From NCBI GenBank assembly GCA_964565335.1, contig CAZMEN010000089.1, forward strand, positions 1 through 8,881: 8,881 nucleotides of DNA, in the 5' to 3' direction. Of this stretch, positions 6,489-8,881 are shown in pieces (position 1 is the first letter of the stretch; each line of letters begins with the position of its first letter). Under the pieces are notes generated by a model. That model saw only the letters and a list, made by a program, of their open reading frames with translations, ran no database searches and was not told where the DNA came from. Both the position numbers and the translations under genes were made by a program. This stretch comes from Litorimonas sp964565335 (lineage in GTDB: Bacteria > Pseudomonadota > Alphaproteobacteria > Caulobacterales > Maricaulaceae).

Positions 6489-7427
6489 TTAACCTGTCAT
6501 GCTTTGCAGTGAGTCAGGCGCTTCAAACCCTGATTCACCCTGCGTTTTGCCTGTTTTTTCAAATAATGAAACAAAACGCCAAGCGTCAGCCTGCGCAAAA
6601 AGGGCCGTTAGCAAGTCGTGATTCAGCCCGTGACCCGACGCATGCGTTTCAACACGCCCTAATATAGGCCCGCCTAGGTAAAGGTCGCCTAGTAAATCCA
6701 AGGCTTTGTGGCGGACGAATTCGTCCGCAAAACGCAATCCATCCGGGTTAAGCACTTTATCGCCGTCAACAATAATCGCATTGTCCATCGACCCGCCCTT
6801 GGACAAGCCTGCCGCTTGTAGAGCCGCAACCTCATGAAGACGTGCAAAAGTCCGCGCGGAAGCCATTCTTTCGCGGAAAGCGCGAACATTCGGGACAATT
6901 TCTACTTTTTGTTGACCAATGGCCTTATCTTCAAAATCAATCGACACGCTCAGAGACATTTTTTTCGCCGGCAAAAGGCGTGCAAAGGCTTCTCCGCGTC
7001 TCACTTCTACGGGTTTCAAGACTTCAATATAGCGTCTCGGACTTTCTTGCCGCACGAAACCCACTTGCTCTATCAGCTTTAAAAATGGTTCTGCAGATCC
7101 GTCCAAAGCGGGTAATTCCTGTCCGTCCAATTCAAGATAAAGATTGTCGATACCGACAGCCGCGAGGGCCGCCATTAAATGTTCAATCGTTGATACTTTT
7201 GCGTGGGCCGCATTTGAAATCGTCGTACAGTTTCGAACGTTGCAAACGGCTTCGGGGGATACAGAGATACGGTTATCCCGATCTTTGATATCTGTTCGAA
7301 TAAAAACCAGTCCCGTATTAATCGGTGCAGGGCGCATGACCAATCGCGTATGGTTCCCACCATGTAAGGCAATGCCTGCGCATACTGCAGGGGCCTTTAA
7401 AGTCGATTGTCGTCTCACATTCGGCAT
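6489..7427 (-). CDS. lpxC: UDP-3-O-acyl-N-acetylglucosamine deacetylase LpxC
   Basis: LpxC is the zinc-dependent cytoplasmic deacetylase that performs the committed step of lipid A synthesis. The 312-residue protein shows the family signature STIEHLMAAL, with zinc ligand H83 and the preceding E82 that corresponds to the E. coli general base. The other zinc ligands are H240 and D244 in RHKALDLLGD, with K241 adjacent. The second catalytic histidine is H266 in SGHGLNH, and the ARTF motif (191-194) is present. All active-site residues are therefore intact. After the conserved core there is a short tail rich in Gly, Ser and Glu (about 292-312) beyond the E. coli-like end. The start MPNVRRQSTLKAPAVCAGIALHGG fits the family. 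Upstream spacing is unusual: a strong GGAGG lies 15 bases before the ATG and only a weak TTAGG is at 8 bases. It follows ftsZ but is separated from it by a terminator, so it probably has its own promoter (see the repeat at 7473-7489). Confidence 0.97.
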   Translation of the reverse strand: MPNVRRQSTLKAPAVCAGIALHGGNHTRLVMRPAPINTGLVFIRTDIKDRDNRISVSPEAVCNVRNCTTISNAAHAKVSTIEHLMAALAAVGIDNLYLELDGQELPALDGSAEPFLKLIEQVGFVRQESPRRYIEVLKPVEVRRGEAFARLLPAKKMSLSVSIDFEDKAIGQQKVEIVPNVRAFRERMASARTFARLHEVAALQAAGLSKGGSMDNAIIVDGDKVLNPDGLRFADEFVRHKALDLLGDLYLGGPILGRVETHASGHGLNHDLLTALFAQADAWRFVSLFEKTGKTQGESGFEAPDSLQSMTG

Positions 7428-7448
7428 AGTCGTGGCCTAACCCCTCCG

Positions 7449-7478
7449 CTTATCTTGTCACAAGCAACCTCATGTTAC
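7449..7478 (-). promoter_or_regulatory. Candidate lpxC promoter
   Basis: On the minus strand, GTAACA (7478-7473) could serve as -35 and GATAAG (7454-7449) as -10, with an 18-base spacer. Each matches the sigma-70 consensus at four of six positions. Transcription would start near 7442, giving a leader of about 15 bases before the lpxC ATG. Support comes mainly from need: the ftsZ terminator lies just upstream and lpxC must be transcribed. The -35 overlaps the proximal copy of a direct repeat, as is common for activator-dependent promoters. A CTTGTCACAAG palindrome (7454-7464) lies in the spacer. Confidence 0.3.
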
Positions 7479-7489
7479 AGCGTGTTACA
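7473..7489 (-). repeat. Tandem TGTAACA direct repeat upstream of lpxC
   Basis: On the minus strand two perfect TGTAACA copies (7489-7483 and 7479-7473) are separated by CGC, a 10-base period. This can be written GTAAC-N5-GTAAC, the geometry of operators bound by OmpR/PhoB-family response regulators, which place two monomers head-to-tail one helical turn apart. It lies between the ftsZ terminator and lpxC and overlaps the candidate -35. The binding protein is unknown. Confidence 0.45.
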
Positions 7490-7494
7490 AATAG

Positions 7495-7524
7495 AAAAAA
7501 CCCAACGAAATCGCCGGGTTTTTT
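7495..7524 (-). terminator. Rho-independent terminator of ftsZ
   Basis: On the minus strand CCCGGCG (7518-7512) pairs with CGTTGGG (7507-7501) around an ATTT tetraloop. This gives a 7-bp stem with two G-U pairs, preceded by six A and followed by TTTTTT (7500-7495). The A and T runs can also pair and lengthen the stem. It lies 36 bases after the ftsZ stop. On the plus strand the two G-U pairs become A-C mismatches, so it acts best on the ftsZ transcript. It separates ftsZ from lpxC transcriptionally, unless it is read through. Confidence 0.85.
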
Positions 7525-7559
7525 GTTTATCTAACTGAATTGTAAGACTTCTGTCGTGA

Positions 7560-8881
7560 TTAACGACTTTGTCGTCTGAGGAAACTTGGAATTTCCAATT
7601 CGTCTTCCATATCATCCGCGAACAAATCACCCATAGGCGGTTTAGTCGTTTGTGTCTTAATCGCGGTATGGGATGATTTTTTGCCAAAACCGAACAATCC
7701 CAGAGCTGACCGTGTCTTAGATTGCGGCGCAGGCTCGGGAATACTTGGCTGTGGTGCGGGCTGCGGCGCGGGGCGAGCCTGAGTTTGCGTGTAGGCTTGC
7801 GGATGTGATGGCGCAGAAACGGCTGCAGGTTCAATTTGCGGCGGGAAAGGTCTCGGCGCCACATAGGGCGGCGGGGCCGCAGCCTCAATCACGGGAGGCG
7901 TGAACTCTTGCTCTACCTCTTTCTGCATGTCAGCGACCGGATTAAAGGCTGTAAACCTGTCTTCTGATGCTGGCGCAGTGGCCGTTGTTTGGCGCTCTGG
8001 CTTAATTGTCTGTTTGGGCTCTTCTTTTTCCCGTCTTGCGAAGGAAACAGGCGGTGCATCGGCGCGTGCCTCTGAATTTACACCTGTCGCGACAACAGAG
8101 ACGCGAATAATACCGTCCAAATCATCATCCAATGCAGAGCCGACGATAATATTGGCGTTTTCGTCCACTTGGCTTCGAATAAGAGACGCTGCTTCGTCTA
8201 CTTCGTAAAGTGTCAGATCGTTACCGCCTGTAATATTGATCAAGACGCCTCGCGCGCCTTTTAGCGATACATCATCTAAAAGCGGGTTATTAATGGCAGA
8301 TTCAGCGGCCTCGATAGCGCGGCGCTCACCTGTAGCTTCGCCTGTGCCCATCATGGCCGTTCCCATTTCGTCCATAATTGTACGAACATCATTGAAATCA
8401 AGATTAATCAAACCCGGAACAACCATCAAATCTGTAACGCCGCGAACGCCGCTATGTAGGACTTCGTCTGCCATTGCGAAGGCATCTGACATCGTTGTGT
8501 TCTCTGTCGCGACGCGGAACAAATTCTGGTTAGGAATTGTAATCATTGTATCGACTGATGCATACAGGCTTTCAATGCCTTGCTCGGCCAATTTCATGCG
8601 GCGTGAGCCTTCGAACATGAACGGTTTTGTGACGATACCGACTGTCAAAATGCCTCTTTCGCGTGCGGCCCGCGCAATCACAGGCGCTGCGCCCGTTCCA
8701 GTGCCGCCGCCCATACCCGCAGCGACAAATAGCATATGCGCGCCGTCTAGATGTTCCATTATTTCTTCGAGACTATCTTGGGCTGACTCCTCGCCGACCT
8801 CGGGCCGCATTCCGGCGCCGAGGCCTTGCGTTACACCACCGCCCATTTGTACGCGTCGATCTGCTCGAGATAAGGCCAGAG
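7560..8881 (-). CDS. ftsZ: Cell division protein FtsZ, partial (N terminus outside window)
   Basis: FtsZ is the tubulin-like GTPase that assembles into the division ring at midcell. The gene runs off the right edge; about 439 codons are visible and roughly the first 50-65 are missing. Counting from the in-frame ATG at 8846 (an internal Met, since the frame continues upstream as ALSRADRRVQ), the tubulin signature GGGTGTG is at 46-52. The T7 synergy loop NLDFNDV is at 148-154 with its catalytic aspartates. The C-terminal GTPase lobe ends near residue 258 (VSVVATGV). A long disordered linker (about 259-410), rich in Pro, Gln and Ala, follows. The conserved C-terminal peptide DELEIPSFLRRQSR (415-428) binds membrane anchors such as FtsA and other division partners. 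The extended linker is typical of alphaproteobacteria such as Caulobacter. A terminator follows the stop after 36 bases. Confidence 0.98.
   Translation of the reverse strand, partial: LALSRADRRVQMGGGVTQGLGAGMRPEVGEESAQDSLEEIMEHLDGAHMLFVAAGMGGGTGTGAAPVIARAARERGILTVGIVTKPFMFEGSRRMKLAEQGIESLYASVDTMITIPNQNLFRVATENTTMSDAFAMADEVLHSGVRGVTDLMVVPGLINLDFNDVRTIMDEMGTAMMGTGEATGERRAIEAAESAINNPLLDDVSLKGARGVLINITGGNDLTLYEVDEAASLIRSQVDENANIIVGSALDDDLDGIIRVSVVATGVNSEARADAPPVSFARREKEEPKQTIKPERQTTATAPASEDRFTAFNPVADMQKEVEQEFTPPVIEAAAPPPYVAPRPFPPQIEPAAVSAPSHPQAYTQTQARPAPQPAPQPSIPEPAPQSKTRSALGLFGFGKKSSHTAIKTQTTKPPMGDLFADDMEDELEIPSFLRRQSR

Noticed and set aside
6842..7288. 148-codon plus-strand frame inside lpxC
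   Set aside because: Fully antisense to intact lpxC; shadow frame.
7475..7888. 137-codon minus-strand frame overlapping the FtsZ linker
   Set aside because: It is the out-of-frame reading of the Pro/Gln-rich linker, very Arg-rich, and runs straight through the ftsZ terminator.
1..8881. CtrA sites (TTAA-N7-TTAA), CRISPR arrays, tRNA or rRNA genes, insertion sequences, toxin-antitoxin or phage genes
   Set aside because: None could be found by eye; TTAA pairs in the lpxC-bamD gap have the wrong spacing.

Overview
The window is a chromosomal segment of an alphaproteobacterium. It carries the conserved cell-division / cell-envelope / DNA-repair order ftsZ, lpxC, bamD, recN, ligA, all read on the minus strand from right to left. 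This order, the long Pro/Gln-rich FtsZ linker ending in an IPSFLRRQ tail, and the moderate base composition suggest a marine Caulobacter-like or Hyphomonas/Maricaulis-like lineage. The lineage is an inference from gene order and protein style; no database was searched.

Right part (7428-8881): the 3' portion of ftsZ enters from the right edge. A good Rho-independent terminator follows 36 bases after its stop. A short leader then holds a tandem TGTAACA repeat and a weak candidate promoter before lpxC. Middle (1341-7427): lpxC (lipid A synthesis), bamD (outer-membrane protein assembly lipoprotein), recN (SMC-like repair ATPase), ligA (NAD+-dependent DNA ligase) and an unrecognised four-helix membrane protein. 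bamD to the membrane protein are packed tightly, with ATGA stop/start overlaps at recN-ligA and probably at ligA-membrane protein. This looks like one co-transcribed unit that ends at a second minus-strand terminator at 1190-1230. All catalytic residues I could check are intact.

Left part (1-1340): a lone plus-strand Crp/Fnr-family regulator converges on the minus-strand operon. The gap between the two convergent genes (1153-1340) is the least ordinary stretch. It contains the operon terminator, a perfect 10-bp palindrome, and 21 bp away a perfect TGTGA-N6-TCACA box of the E. coli CRP type, with a GANTC methylation site inside it. A -10-like element places this box at about the class II activator position for a very short minus-strand transcript that would consist almost only of the terminator hairpin. 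Positions 1-483 hold no gene I can defend.

Most of the window is housekeeping. I see no clear new multi-gene system. The points worth a second look are the CRP-type box between convergent genes, the OmpR/PhoB-style repeat ahead of lpxC, and the unknown membrane protein coupled to ligA.
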